A stretch of DNA of 64,000 bases from Brachypterus glaber (Eukaryota > Arthropoda > Insecta > Coleoptera > Kateretidae), in NCBI GenBank assembly GCA_958510825.1, contig OY294051.1, positions 32,615,667-32,679,666 of the forward strand, in the 5' to 3' direction. Both the position numbers and the translations under genes were made by a program. Shown piece by piece: positions 54,474-64,000 of this stretch (the stretch's first letter is position 1; each line of letters starts with the position of its first letter). The notes under the pieces were generated by a model. The model made no database searches, was not told the origin of the DNA, and saw only the letters and a list, made by a program, of their open reading frames with translations.

Positions 54474-56573
54474 ATGAAAAAGGCGTTTTGGTTTAGTTTT
54501 TTGACTTGTTTTGTAACTGTTTTTGGACAGGATAGTTCAGGGTAAGTCACTTTTTTTTGTATGACGAAGACAAAAATAATGCTTTCTTTCAAACAAAGGT
54601 TTAAAACAAGCAAATCGAATTCTTTTAGAATTCTTATGTGTGATGTTTTGTACGCGTGGAAATTGACAAGGGCCAAGAACGAACTTTACGCATGGGAGGT
54701 TCATACAATTTTACTTTCAGCTGCTCTTCGCAGTGGCAAGACTAAGGGGTATTATTATACTATTCACATCGCCTGCGCTAGAATAGTATTATACGAAAGT
54801 TTCGAATTTCCCAAAATTTTCAAAAATCATCCCAGACAAAAAATTCTTGGATGCAAATTTGTTTCATGAAAAAATAAGGATTTTTTTCCGTCTGTCTGTC
54901 CGTTCGATGTTTTTGTGTAGACGATAACTCAAAAACGAATAATCGATCGACTCAAATTTTCAGGAAAAATCAAGTTCTATGAGGGGAAGATCCCTATTGT
55001 TTTTGGAAGTATTCCCCCAAAAACAAAAAAGTTATGGGAGGTTAAACTTAAAAAAAAATTAAAAAAAACTGAAAGAAAATTCCGATTAACGTAACTTTTT
55101 CAGGATAAAATACTTTTATTATAAGGATAATTTTTACCAATTTTGAAAGTAATCCCCCCCCTCCAAATTCTGAACAACTATCAAGAAAACCGTCCGTCCG
55201 TCTGTATGTTACTTTTTTTTGTAAACACTATACCGGGTGAGTTTCAGTCCATGGACACCCCCTAAAATGGAACTATTTTCAGTCCGATCAAAGCATTTTT
55301 TTTGTAGCTTATATTTCTTAACAAGCCCTACAAAATGGCGTACAATTTTTTTTGCACTTCCGGTTTCGCCAGAAATTATTGTAGGGTATTATAATTATTA
55401 ATATGAAAAAAGTTTTGCGTCCAAAGGTCCAAAAAATTTGTAATCTTTGAAAAAAAGCTAAAACGTATAAAAATGCATCGCGGACTAAACATTAAAAAAA
55501 ATTTTAATACATTTTTGATAAATNNNNNNNNNNNNNNNNNNNNNNNNNNNNNNNNNNNNNNNNNNNNNNNNNNNNNNNNNNNNNNNNNNNNNNNNNNNNN
55601 NNNNNNNNNNNNNNNNNNNNNNNNNNNNNNNNNNNNNNNNNNNNNNNNNNNNNNNNNNNNNNNNNNNNNNNNNNNNNNNNNNNNNNNNNNNNNNNNNNNN
55701 NNNNNNNNNNNNNNNNNNNNNNNCTTACTATAAAAATGCATATAACTAATTTTGTTAAGCAGAAAATTTCCAACAATTTTTGTTTAAATATTTTTTTTAT
55801 TATATTAATAACAATCGAGTTATAAATATTTAAAAATGGCCATGTTGGGGGTGAAATTGTTTTTTTCGATTTTTCAGCCAAATTATTCATCGAAGGATAA
55901 AAGTGGTTATGAGCAAACTTGTAGCTCTTGAAGTATTATATGTTATGCTTTTTCATAAGTATTTTGTTGCGGTTACAGTGGGCGGTTGCGCCCTCTGTAA
56001 CCGTACCAAAGTACCTATGAAAATTAATAGTATATGAAACTTAAAGAGAATTTCGAGAGCTACAAGTTTGCTCATATCGTCCGATGAATAATTTGGCTGA
56101 AAAATGGAAAAAACCAATTCCACCTCCAACATGACTATTTTTAAATTAACCATTGTTATTAATATAATAAAAAAATGATCCCAATAAAAATTATTGGAAA
56201 TTTCCTCCTTAACAAAATTGGTTATATGCATTTTTATCGCTAGATGCATATTAACTCACTCATTAACTCACCCCTAAAATTCAAGATATCGGACACCCCT
56301 TACGCAAATCATCCAGTGAAAAACTAACAGATGTGTTCTGTTACCATCCACTACTACCCTTTAAAATATCAGCCCGTTTGCATTTATTGCAATTTAAATT
56401 TATTATTTGACTGGACTATAGGTAATTAACACTAATATGTTATAGGATATAGGCAAGATCTATGTGAGTTTGTTTTTAACTGCAATGAAAACAACGGAAG
56501 TGAAAGTAGTGCTAATAAAAGAGTTGTGCCCAAAGGCACAGTTAATATAAGGCACAAAAGCAAAATAGTTTGA
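54474..56573 (+). CDS. Candidate small secreted peptide gene, 2 exons, 62 residues, unrecognised
   Basis: Exon 1 (54474-54541) encodes MKKAFWFSFLTCFVTVFGQD then SS: a textbook signal peptide with likely cleavage after VFG, ending exactly at a GTAAGT donor in phase 2. Exon 2 (56453-56573) follows a CACTAAT branch-like site and an AG, is in the matching phase, and stays open for 39 codons to TGA. It has two cysteines five residues apart (C27, C33; DLCEFVFNC), an acidic N/S/E stretch, a dibasic KR at 45-46 and a basic end (VNIRHKSKIV). This looks like a peptide precursor, though I recognise no family. The intron holds a foldback and the N gap, so a further exon could be missing. The pyrimidine tract at the acceptor is weak and an earlier AG exists at 56445. 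Inference only. Confidence 0.38.
54760..55060 (+). repeat. GTCTGATGT/GATAACTC repeat, copy 2 (inside the candidate peptide gene intron)
   Basis: Direct relative of 48108-48440: CTGCGCTAGAATAGTATTAT, TTTCGAATTTCCCAAAAT, CCGTCTGTCTGTCCG and CAAGTTCTATGAGGGGAAGA in the same order. Confidence 0.6.
55232..56300. mobile_element. Foldback element containing the assembly gap
   Basis: 55727-55965 and 56000-56240 are inverted copies (ATAAAAATGCATATAACTAA against TTGGTTATATGCATTTTTAT; GAGCAAACTTGTAGCTCT against GAGCTACAAGTTTGCTC). The outer ends (CCATGGACACCCCCTAAAAT; AATTCAAGATATCGGACACCCC) pair loosely. The centre is a GC hairpin, GGTTACAGTGGGCGGTTGCG. Confidence 0.7.
55524..55723. other. Assembly gap, 200 N
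   Basis: Exactly 200 unknown bases, probably a fixed-size placeholder. It lies inside the left part of the foldback above, so the inverted repeat likely caused the break. Confidence 0.95.
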
Positions 56574-56625
56574 AATCTAAAACCGCCAAGAGTATAGAGC
56601 CTAATATAACAATATTTTTTACAGG

Positions 56626-56863
56626 TACCATCAACTGAGGTGACTTCGGACGGAGTAGGTGACTTCGGACATTTTTTCGCAAAATCTTCTGAACCAAAGC
56701 ACGTGTGTAAAAGTTGTGCATTTTTGTGTAAAAGTTGTGGATGTGAACCCCACAACTTGAGCACACAACCCCACAACTTTTACACACGTGCTTTGGTTCA
56801 GAAGATTTTGAGAATAAGTGTCCGAAGTCATCCTACCCCGTCAGAAGTCACCTCGGTGTTATA
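56626..56863. mobile_element. Palindromic MITE related to 33053-33252
   Basis: GAGGTGACTTCGGACGG at the left and CCGTCAGAAGTCACCTC at the right, with CACGTGTGTAAAAGTTGTG and complement inside. Shares the GACTTCGGACGG and CCACAACTT words with 33053-33252. It begins 52 bp past the candidate peptide stop codon. Confidence 0.8.
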
Positions 56864-56911
56864 AATATTTTTTTACAGTTTAATCAAAAAAGAACATTGT
56901 TCTTATTAAAG

Positions 56912-57910
56912 TGTTGTTTGTGTTCTTATTTTACATACATATATTTTTTTATATATTTTTTTTCAGGTATTATTTTTTATTTTATGTATTTTATTTCTTT
57001 CGGGTACTATTATTTTCTTTTATGCATTATATCACTGGGTTAAAATGATAAGGTTCTATGTTCTATAGAAACTCCATAATGAAGAACTATATTTATTATA
57101 TACTCTATTGTGTTGTTTGTGTTCTTATTGTACACACATATATTTTTTTTATGTATATTTTTTTTCCTGTATTATTTTTTATTTCAGGTATTTTATTTAT
57201 TTCAGGTAGGTACTATTATTTTCTTTTAGGCATTATATCACTGGGTTAAAATGATAAGGTTCTATGTTCTATAGAAACCCCATAATGAAGAACTATATTA
57301 TACAATGTTGGTTTTATTATTTTCTTTTTTTCAGATAATGCTATATAATATATAGCCTATATTGTGCATTAGGTATTTTTTGAAAAAAAAAGTGTTCTTA
57401 GGTTAAATATTCTAAACATTTATTTTTTTTCAGGTATTAATTACATTATAATGTAATATTAGTTTTTATTTGAAAGTTTACTAGGTGTATTAATATTTTT
57501 TAATTGTTAAGGATATTGTTTATAATAATTTTGGTTATATTTATGTATATTTTTTTCAGGATATAAGTGTTTAATATTTATAATGTTATTATTTTATGTA
57601 TTTTTTTTTGATATGTTTTAAAGGATATTTTCGTTGGTTATATTTTTTTCAGGTATTTATTTTTTTTACAGGTACAAATACAATTTTAATCTACAATCAG
57701 ATTAAAATTATAGGATAGTTACATATTGTTATATGAAAAAATACGCTAGGTATATTAACTGTAGGTTTTTGGAAGTTTATAGGCCTATAAACATAAACAT
57801 TAAGGATAATATCCTTAATATAATAACATAGTATGTTTTTTAAGGTAGCATGGGGCGTGTAGAATAACCTGGGGTAGACTAATACTAATATGTAAATATT
57901 ATTTATTTCA
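56912..57910. repeat. T-rich repeat region with a ~195-bp tandem duplication and many TTTTTTCAG|GTAT motifs
   Basis: 56912-57095 and 57107-57295 are tandem copies (GTGTTGTTTGTGTTCTTATT; CATTATATCACTGGGTTAAA; AAGGTTCTATGTTCTATAGA). Pyrimidine-CAG motifs, most followed by GTA or GAT, occur near 56964, 57183, 57201, 57330, 57427, 57552, 57645, 57665 and 57907. No open frame. Confidence 0.6.
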
Positions 57911-58059
57911 GATATATCAGAAAGAATGATTTAATTAAAGTTTTAATTTTTATGTATAATGTGTTATTTTATTTTTTAGATCTTTGAAGGACAACTTTTA
58001 CAGACAGTGTAATCAGAACTTGTAAGGTTCCTTAAGGTAAAATTGACAGCTAGTAACAG

Positions 58060-58710
58060 TAAGTTTTTTTAAGCTTAAGGTTTTTTCTTTCCATTCAAGC
58101 CAAGCTAATTTCCCCCACCCGGGAAACGAACCCGGGTTGTTGGCATAGTTTCCCCTAGGTTTAATTTAGTATATAGTTAAATAGCCAAAATCCGCACCAA
58201 TTCCCTTAAGGGGGAATGGATAGGCAGGGTTACACGAACAGGTAGTCAATATCAGCAAAAATTCCCTCAAGGGGGAATGGATAGGTAGGGTTACACGCAC
58301 AGGTTGTCAATATCCGCAAAAATTCCCTCAAGGGGGAAAGGATAACCGCGAACAAAAGCCAAAGGAACAGACGGACATTTGAGGTGTTCTCTCTGGATGG
58401 TCGACTTTTTCCCATACACGCCAGGTATCTCGAAAGAGAGAGTAGTACCAACCCTGACATCGGTGAGACCGAACTTACAAAGTGGGCAGTTGTCATACAA
58501 GGGTTAGGTATATATAGTGTATGTTAAATTGTCGCCTGACGAGATTATACTCCACGTGTATAGGCCTACTGAGGGATCCTCAGAGGGGAACTGAGGTTTT
58601 CTCACTGGGAAACGGCACGTTTACCGTAACGCACCTAGTGCTTTACCTCCTGGGTGGTGTGGAAAAGAGCACAACTATTCTAGTTAGAGGTGGTAAGTGT
58701 AAAGAGTAAA
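58060..58710. other. GC-richer island with 68-bp tandem repeats and open frames on both strands
   Basis: Three tandem units of about 68 bp (58200-58340), each with ATTCCCTCAAGGGGGAATGG, GGGTTACACG and TTGTCAATATC. To the right, a minus-strand frame from 58500 reads MYDNCPLCKFGLTDVRVG, with a CPLC pair, and EHLKCPSVPLAF. A plus-strand frame starts at 58521. GC content is well above the surroundings. I recognise no family. A B-box-like GGTTCGTTTCC on the minus strand at 58120 is not part of a tRNA. Confidence 0.4.
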
Positions 58711-59295
58711 AAAATGTCTATCTGTCTGTCTATCTTTTTGTCTTATGGTATGTAAACTTTATAATTATAAGTTAACTTTTGAATGTAATATCGGTTTTCA
58801 AAAATTCTTTCGCTAAGCATATTGAATTTCTTTATAAATAATAGTATATTTCCAACCTAATAAGAAAATTAAACATCATTATATCACCATAGAGCCCTTT
58901 TCAAATTAAACATCAAAATTTTTAGGATTGGCAATGCATTTTACCGGGAAAACGTCATGATTGAAACTCTCCTGCATAATACCATTTATGATTAAGCTTT
59001 CCTCTAGAGGAAATAAACAACATTTCATTTTATGATATTGAAATTTCTGAAATGCAATAGTTGATTATATTGACTCACCATATAGTCCGAAAAACGTATT
59101 GCAAATTAAATAAAGTGATTATTTTTCTTAAGCAAGGGACTTCCCTTATAGTTAAAACCACTTTACCTAACGTTAGGAGAATGTTTTGTCTGTATCGTTA
59201 GGGATCTATTACTAAAACAACGTTTATCTAACGTCATAAACCCCATATACTTATACTTTTGGACTTTTCAACCAAATATTTTTTTTTCAGTTTAG

Positions 59296-59500
59296 TCGGC
59301 GAGCTGGTGACCATTTATTCTTTTTTCAATTTTTTTTTATATATTTGGGCCTACGCGTTTATTATACAGTTAATGTCGCGATAACCCGAATGTTCGGTAC
59401 TCCGAATGAGGCAGTAATCCGAACAATGAAATCCGGACTTCAAAGTACATGCATGTATGTTTCACTGTTCGGTTTACCGCATAATTCAGATTATCGAAAA
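59296..59500. repeat. Foldback-end fragment next to a pogo/Tigger-like terminal fragment
   Basis: GCGAGCTGGTGACCATTTAT (59298) matches the 26775 foldback end. At 59366 TACAGTTAATGTCGCGATAA, then CCCGAATGTTCGGTACTCCG and ATCCGAACA, resembles the ATAACCCGAA-type ends of pogo/Tigger MITEs. No second end found. Confidence 0.35.
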
Positions 59501-59764
59501 TTTACTTAATTTTGGTATCAAATTACAGGTACACTTGGAATTAAAAAAAAGTACTACATCACTGTACCTGGAGGTCACCAAATTTTTAAAATTTTAGGCG
59601 TTTCAAGTGATTTACTGACCATGAAATTTTTAGGGTTATGTACATTGTCAGTGGATTTAAAAACGGTATAAAACACATTAATTTCTCGTAAAATATATTC
59701 CTATTTGTACAATTTACCAAATTGATTTTCCGAATGGAATAAGTTTCGTCAGGGCGGCAACCAA

Positions 59765-60030
59765 AACTTGGCGCCCCTACGAAAAAAAAAATGGCGCCTC
59801 AAAATACTAAACTTGGCGTCTTGGGGCTCCTGCAATTAAAAAATTAGCGCCGCCGCAAAACATACCCTCCAGAAAAAAAGCTTTGTCCCTGACGGTTTCT
59901 ACCAGACTTGGCGCCCCTACAATTGAAAAATTGGCTCCCAGAAAAATACGCTCCAGGAAAAAGCTTTGTCCCTGGCCTTTTCTGCCAAACTTGGCGCTCC
60001 TACAAAAAAAATTGGCGCTCAAAAATCTTA
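59765..60030. repeat. Tandem repeat of about 95 bp with TTGGCGCCCCTAC
   Basis: Three degenerate units, each with ACTTGGCGCCCCTACAA, GAAAAATTGGCGCC, CTCCAG-AAAAAGCTTTGTCC and TCTACCAG. The frames running across them on both strands are by-products of the repetition. Confidence 0.75.
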
Positions 60031-60127
60031 AAATCTTTACCCCTAACGAAAGTTTTGATGGCTAAAAAAAAGGTCCTCACCACAAAAATTTGCCGAATGA
60101 CTCTCAAAGATTTGCCGACTGGAAAAC

Positions 60128-60153
60128 TTTGGGGGGGTGTCACACCCCCCAAA
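60128..60153. repeat. G/C hairpin
   Basis: GGGGGGTGT and ACACCCCCC pair closely around a short loop, flanked by TTT and AAA. Confidence 0.6.
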
Positions 60154-60289
60154 TAACCCCCTTATGTCCGGTCCTGTGAATTCAGGGGCAATTTGATTTC
60201 TAAGGGGGGTTTTAATTGAACTATCTCCATTTTCAGGGACAAATTTACTCTGTAAAAAAGCCAAAATTTTTTTTAATCAAAAAGCCACT

Positions 60290-61411
60290 TTCAAAAACTT
60301 GGTTTCTTCCATGGCTACATGTCTGAAAGCCAGCTGGGAAATCCTGTATTTCCCGCCACATTTTTGCAAATTTTCGGACATTTTGCAAGAAATGAGTTTT
60401 TTCGGGGACTAAACTTTCTTTCACCATTTGGAAAATTTTACTTTAAACTCCCCCTCCCCGACAAAAGCCTCAGAACGTCCCTGACTTGGGTACCCTGTAT
60501 TTTCGCTCTCGCCATTTTTGGAAATCTTCCTAAAATTTGCAAATTTGGCGAAGGCGTCTACATTGCCTTAACTTCGGTTTGCCGTATGACCTTTTTTATT
60601 TGAATAAGCTTCATTTTCAGGGCCAATTTGATTTCCAAGAGGGTCGAACAAAACATTGTCAAAATTTGATGATATTTTTATTGATAAAGTTTTTTACATA
60701 GATTTAATTTAATGTCTATTATATTAAATTATTGTAAACTTTATGGAACTCTACAGAAAAGCTTTTATATGTAGGAAGTTCATGGTTAAATAAGAAAACT
60801 AACTTCAAGGATTTAAGTTAATTGACCCTAAAATATTAGATTAAATTTGTAGTCTTTTTAAAAACCAAATTTTATTATCGTAACTATAACATACTAGTAT
60901 GGCTTGAAGAGTGTTGTTTAAATGACGTCATAGTTGGTTGGTAAAGTAGGACACTATTATACCAAAATCCTTTTCGAGGTTAAAAAGTTGATTGAGTTGT
61001 TTATTTTGCGATATTTTAAATTGAGAACCATCAATGAGGTCTACAAGGAAAAAATTAGGCTTGTCCTAACTTTGCAAGAACATTTTTGCATAAAGCTTAT
61101 AAATTACTTACTTTTATTTAACTCATTTATTATAGGTACCTACATTATCCACGAATAATATGTGACGATTATTTAAAATTATTTCAGTTTAATCCGTTCT
61201 TGCACAAAAAAGTGCCTGGTAAAAAATCAAGTCCAAACCAGATTTCATACATATATATGAGATCTGTGAATCTTACAAATATTTTTAACGTCTGGCTTAT
61301 CTTAACCTATTTACCTTACCTATTTTTTCCTCTTCTTGTTCGAAGAAATATGATTTGGAGTGGACAGAAATATAATAGAAAAGGATAGAAATACTTACTA
61401 TGTGAGCAAAC
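60290..61411. other. Intergenic DNA, no gene seen
   Basis: Open frames of 60-94 codons occur but lack start context, composition change or recognisable motifs. CATTTTCAGGGNCAA words at 60230 and 60615 suggest an old duplicated repeat. Confidence 0.4.
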
Positions 61412-61662
61412 CAACGAACTAACAACTCTTCTCTCTAGAATACGCATACCGTTAATAAAGTATCGCCAACATCTCGGTTTGTTTGTAAACAAATAGTAGG
61501 TATATTCAGGCCTGAACAATAACAGTTACCAGAAATGTTATTGTTGTCTCTGTTAGAACAAAGCTGTGCGAGTAAAACAGACAAATGTATATGTTGGCTA
61601 CGTTTTTGTCAGTTTTTACTAATGAAATGCCCATTCTAGAGAGAAGAGTTATTATTTCGTTG
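61412..61662. mobile_element. 250-bp MITE, copy 2, with 8-bp target duplication
   Basis: CAACGAACTAACAACTCTTC at the left pairs with GAAGAGTTATTATTTCGTTG at the right. GAGCAAAC lies at 61404-61411 and 61663-61670. Close in sequence to 23558-23811 along its full length. Confidence 0.87.
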
Positions 61663-61670
61663 GAGCAAAC

Positions 61671-63009
61671 CACCTAGGGTACGTGGTTACTACAAATAGT
61701 GTGACGTCATTGTTTGTTGTAGTTAAGTAATATGCTATTCTTTATACTAGTATGTTATAGTTACGATAATAAAATTTGGTTTTTCACACACCGAGAAAAA
61801 AATCTGCAAAAAATTGCAGTTTTGGCACTAAAATTGTATTGTTATAATTTACTCAGCTATTATTTACCAGCCGTTTACCAGCCAAGCCTCTTTTTTAACA
61901 GGCAAGTCCAAACATTCATTTTAGATTTTTAATTTCTTCTTCGTCATTGTATTTGTTAACTATATTCTTAATAAAAAAATATTTGGATTAAGTTCACAAT
62001 TAAATCGAGTTATATTTAGCAGCTTTGCATGATCATTGTTGCTTTTGCAAGTCCATGTTGTTTCCACAAATAATGCATGATTGTGACGATATGATGACGT
62101 GCTTTGGCAACTGAAAGAAGGTCTTAATGACGCGTTATACATAACGTGTTAATTACTAATTAATAATTACACAGGTCTACATCGAATTCGGTTTTTGGGT
62201 GTTTATATACTTCCTAAATACTTTTTTCTACGACTGTCTTAGAATGTTAGTCAAATCGGACAGAAAACGTTTACAGTATACACATAGCACATTCCGTAAT
62301 AGGTTTTATATTTTTAGCAAAATCAACGATATACAAAATTTACTATAAAATATTAAATAATTAGATAAAAATTGGTTTTTATTACAATTTTTTGTTATTA
62401 TGTAATTTATAAAAAAAAATTAATGCATAAAACTTCAGTCGTAGAAAAAGTATAGTCTGCAACACGCGTAAAATGGCTATTTCTCGCTCGAGGACCGTCC
62501 CCCACGCCGCTATCACGGCTCGGATGACAAAAATCCACTCGGTCGGAATATGCATCAGCATCATTCTACACTTTTGAACGGAATGAGATAAAAACTTTAA
62601 ATTTGAAATATTTCTATCACACAATAAAAACTATTGCCATATTTTTCAATTTTTTTTCGGTAAGGCAATATTTTAAATAGCACCCTATGTCTTGTAATAC
62701 GTCATTTTAAAGTGCTTAAAATTCTCTATTTAACTATTTATTTTTTCAAAATTATTAAAAATGTTAATATTTTGTGCAAAAATATTGAAAATATTAACTA
62801 TTTTGACTTTTTTGCGCAAAATTTCCAAATTTTTTTTTTTTTAATATTGAAAGTTTCATCAATTTTAAACAAAAAAAATACGGGGGGTGAACCATTTAAA
62901 AGAATAACCCTGTACTTTTTACTTCCTACTCACCCCTAAGCCTACAATGCCGCTTGATCATCTATCAAGAAAGTTGGACGATTTAATCATGCCTTGAAAA
63001 CAAATTATG
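61671..63009. other. AT-rich intergenic DNA with a GC-rich palindromic relic
   Basis: 62440-62585 starts GTAGAAAAAGTATAGTCTGC and has GCTCGAGGACCGTCCCCCAC in its core; it resembles the GC-cored ATAGTATA repeats. The 80-codon minus-strand frame across it is probably fortuitous. No gene seen elsewhere. Confidence 0.4.
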
Positions 63010-63163
63010 ACAATTCCGTGCAAAAATTAATACTTCTCTGTACAGAAACGTCATATTTCTTAACAGTTTTTGAATAACATATTTAATTAAATATGTTATT
63101 CAAAAACTGTTAAGAAATATGACGTTTCTGTACAGAGAAGTATTAATTTTTGCACGGAATTGT
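63010..63163. repeat. Perfect 154-bp palindrome without spacer
   Basis: Two 77-bp arms are exact reverse complements, meeting at TTTAA|TTAAA (63086/63087). Outer edges ACAATTCCGTGC and GCACGGAATTGT; the base pair beyond each edge does not match. Confidence 0.95.
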
Positions 63164-63233
63164 TTAATTAAATAAATATTTTTCCGTTTTTAGCAGTTTT
63201 TTTTTTAATTACTCTTGTTTTTCAAAAAAAAAA

Positions 63234-63452
63234 CTAAAATTCAGGAAATTTGTCCCTTGACAACACGGCTTTCGTATAATAAATTATCTTATATAATAAT
63301 TTATAATGGAGATTTCTCCATTTAGAATAGACAGGGACAAAAGTTCTACCCAAAAAGGATAGAAGTAATATCACCAACATAAAGAAAAAAAATCTCCTAG
63401 GTTTTATGTTGGCTGCACTGTCAGTAACGCCATTTTCTTTCGCCACTGTCAT
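63234..63452 (-). CDS. Candidate N-terminal exon of a membrane-anchored protein, unrecognised
   Basis: A minus-strand ATG at 63452 in good context (CACAATGACA) opens a 72-codon frame: a short polar start (MTVAKENGVTDSAANI), KPRR, then a hydrophobic run FFFFMLVILLLSFLG, the pattern of a type II signal anchor. Possible weak donors are at the end of that run (GTAGAA) and within it (GTGATA). No downstream exon was found, and the rest of the frame may be intronic. On the plus strand AAAG|GTAAGTT at 63577 could end a divergent 5' UTR exon. Low certainty. Confidence 0.25.
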   Translation of the reverse strand: MTVAKENGVTDSAANIKPRRFFFFMLVILLLSFLGRTFVPVYSKWRNLHYKLLYKIIYYTKAVLSRDKFPEF

Positions 63453-63584
63453 TGTGTGAGCTATGTTTGATATTGTTTTGATTACAGTTTTTTTGTGTTT
63501 TACTAAATATTGTGTTTTTATTGACTATTATAGTACTTTTACGAGTTTTGATATTTAAATATTGTTTACCAAAGGTAAGTTCTT

Positions 63585-64000
63585 ACTTTATACCTTAGAT
63601 TTAAAGCCTAGGCGAAATTCGTTTGGACTTTTGCAACCCTTGTAAAAACATCTTGGAATTTTGGTAGCTATAACATAAATAACGCTCGTCATAAAATTAA
63701 TTTCTTGAAATGTAGAAACTGGTAACGATATTAAAATATATAATAATAATATATAGTTAATAATAAATATGATAAACATTAAATAAATTCTTATTTACCT
63801 TTTCATATTTGAGGTTATGTTTTGTAAATAAATAAACAGATTAAGCAACCAACCTAAGAACAATTAAGAGGATTTATATTTCATTCTTTATTTTACTATT
63901 AAATCATCAGTTTTATTTCTTAGCAAAAGATATTCATTTCTTTAGCTTTATTTACAAAAATCAACGGTAATTGTTGATAAAAATTGAAAAAAATGCAATA
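63585..64000. other. Right window edge, no gene seen
   Basis: AT-rich with no reading frame of note. A TTGAGGTTAT box (63809-63818) matches the box found beside mRpS7, Tbl3 and Mkk4. Confidence 0.35.

Noticed and set aside
56432..56864. Several overlapping frames on both strands, up to 114 codons
   Set aside because: Most derive from the symmetric arms of the MITE at 56626-56863; only the short plus-strand segment 56453-56573 was kept as a candidate exon.
58110..58145. B-box-like GGTTCGTTTCCC suggesting a tRNA gene on the minus strand
   Set aside because: No matching A box, acceptor stem or anticodon arm can be laid out upstream in the right spacing.
62382..62624. 80-codon minus-strand frame
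   Set aside because: It overlaps a GC-cored palindromic repeat relic and lacks recognisable domains or splice context.
1..64000. CRISPR arrays, operons, ribosome binding sites or bacterial insertion sequences
   Set aside because: The genes have spliceosomal introns and eukaryotic families; the repeats are transposon-derived, with no regular spacer array.
1..64000. rRNA or tRNA genes
   Set aside because: I found no stretch with the conserved rRNA or tRNA arms on either strand by eye; a tRNAscan or Infernal run would settle it.

Overview
The window is a stretch of animal nuclear DNA, most likely from an insect. It is very AT-rich, its genes carry many introns (58 bp to 2.8 kb) with ordinary GT-AG sites, and the noncoding DNA is full of foldback elements, MITEs and decayed transposons. 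The protein sequences fit an insect best. A beetle is my guess from genome style only; I have no direct proof of the order.

The left and middle parts hold six conserved single-copy housekeeping or signalling genes, five complete and one cut by the left edge. In order: Polr3E (RNA polymerase III subunit RPC5, minus strand, 3' half outside the window), Vps18 (HOPS/CORVET tethering subunit, plus, 11 exons over 16.6 kb), Mkk4 (JNK-pathway MAP kinase kinase, minus, 8 exons), mRpS7 (mitochondrial ribosomal protein uS7m, plus, 4 exons), Tmem186 (mitochondrial complex I assembly factor family, minus, 2 exons) and Tbl3/UTP13 (WD40 subunit of the small-subunit processome, plus, 2 exons). They form three head-to-head pairs, Polr3E/Vps18, Mkk4/mRpS7 and Tmem186/Tbl3, with about 500, 240 and 170 bp between start codons; mRpS7 and Tmem186 also meet tail to tail. 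The products act in separate processes (Pol III transcription, endolysosomal fusion, stress signalling, mitochondrial translation, complex I assembly, pre-rRNA processing), so the grouping looks like shared promoters rather than a pathway cluster.

The rest is accessory DNA. 20.2-27.9 kb is a repeat-rich intergenic block. 44.6-64 kb is about 19 kb of layered repeats with one 200-N gap. In that block I find one candidate new gene: a two-exon reading frame for a 62-residue secreted peptide (54474-56573). There is also a weak candidate membrane-anchor exon near the right edge.

Repeats recognised include a ~1.15 kb foldback family (three copies, two inside Vps18 introns), a MITE family with a LINE fragment nested in one copy, a 1.5 kb hAT-like element with an exact 8-bp target duplication, a 250-bp MITE with 8-bp duplications at both copies, a Gypsy-type pol relic inside Mkk4, a transposon filled with short GAGGAAATCTTT-like repeats, and a perfect 154-bp palindrome.

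Most notable observations: a GC-AG intron in Vps18 deduced from reading phase, a MITE that begins at the sixth base of a Vps18 intron, the candidate peptide gene, a 20-bp motif shared by the first introns of mRpS7 and Tbl3, and a cluster of polypyrimidine-CAG|GTA motifs resembling recursive splice sites.
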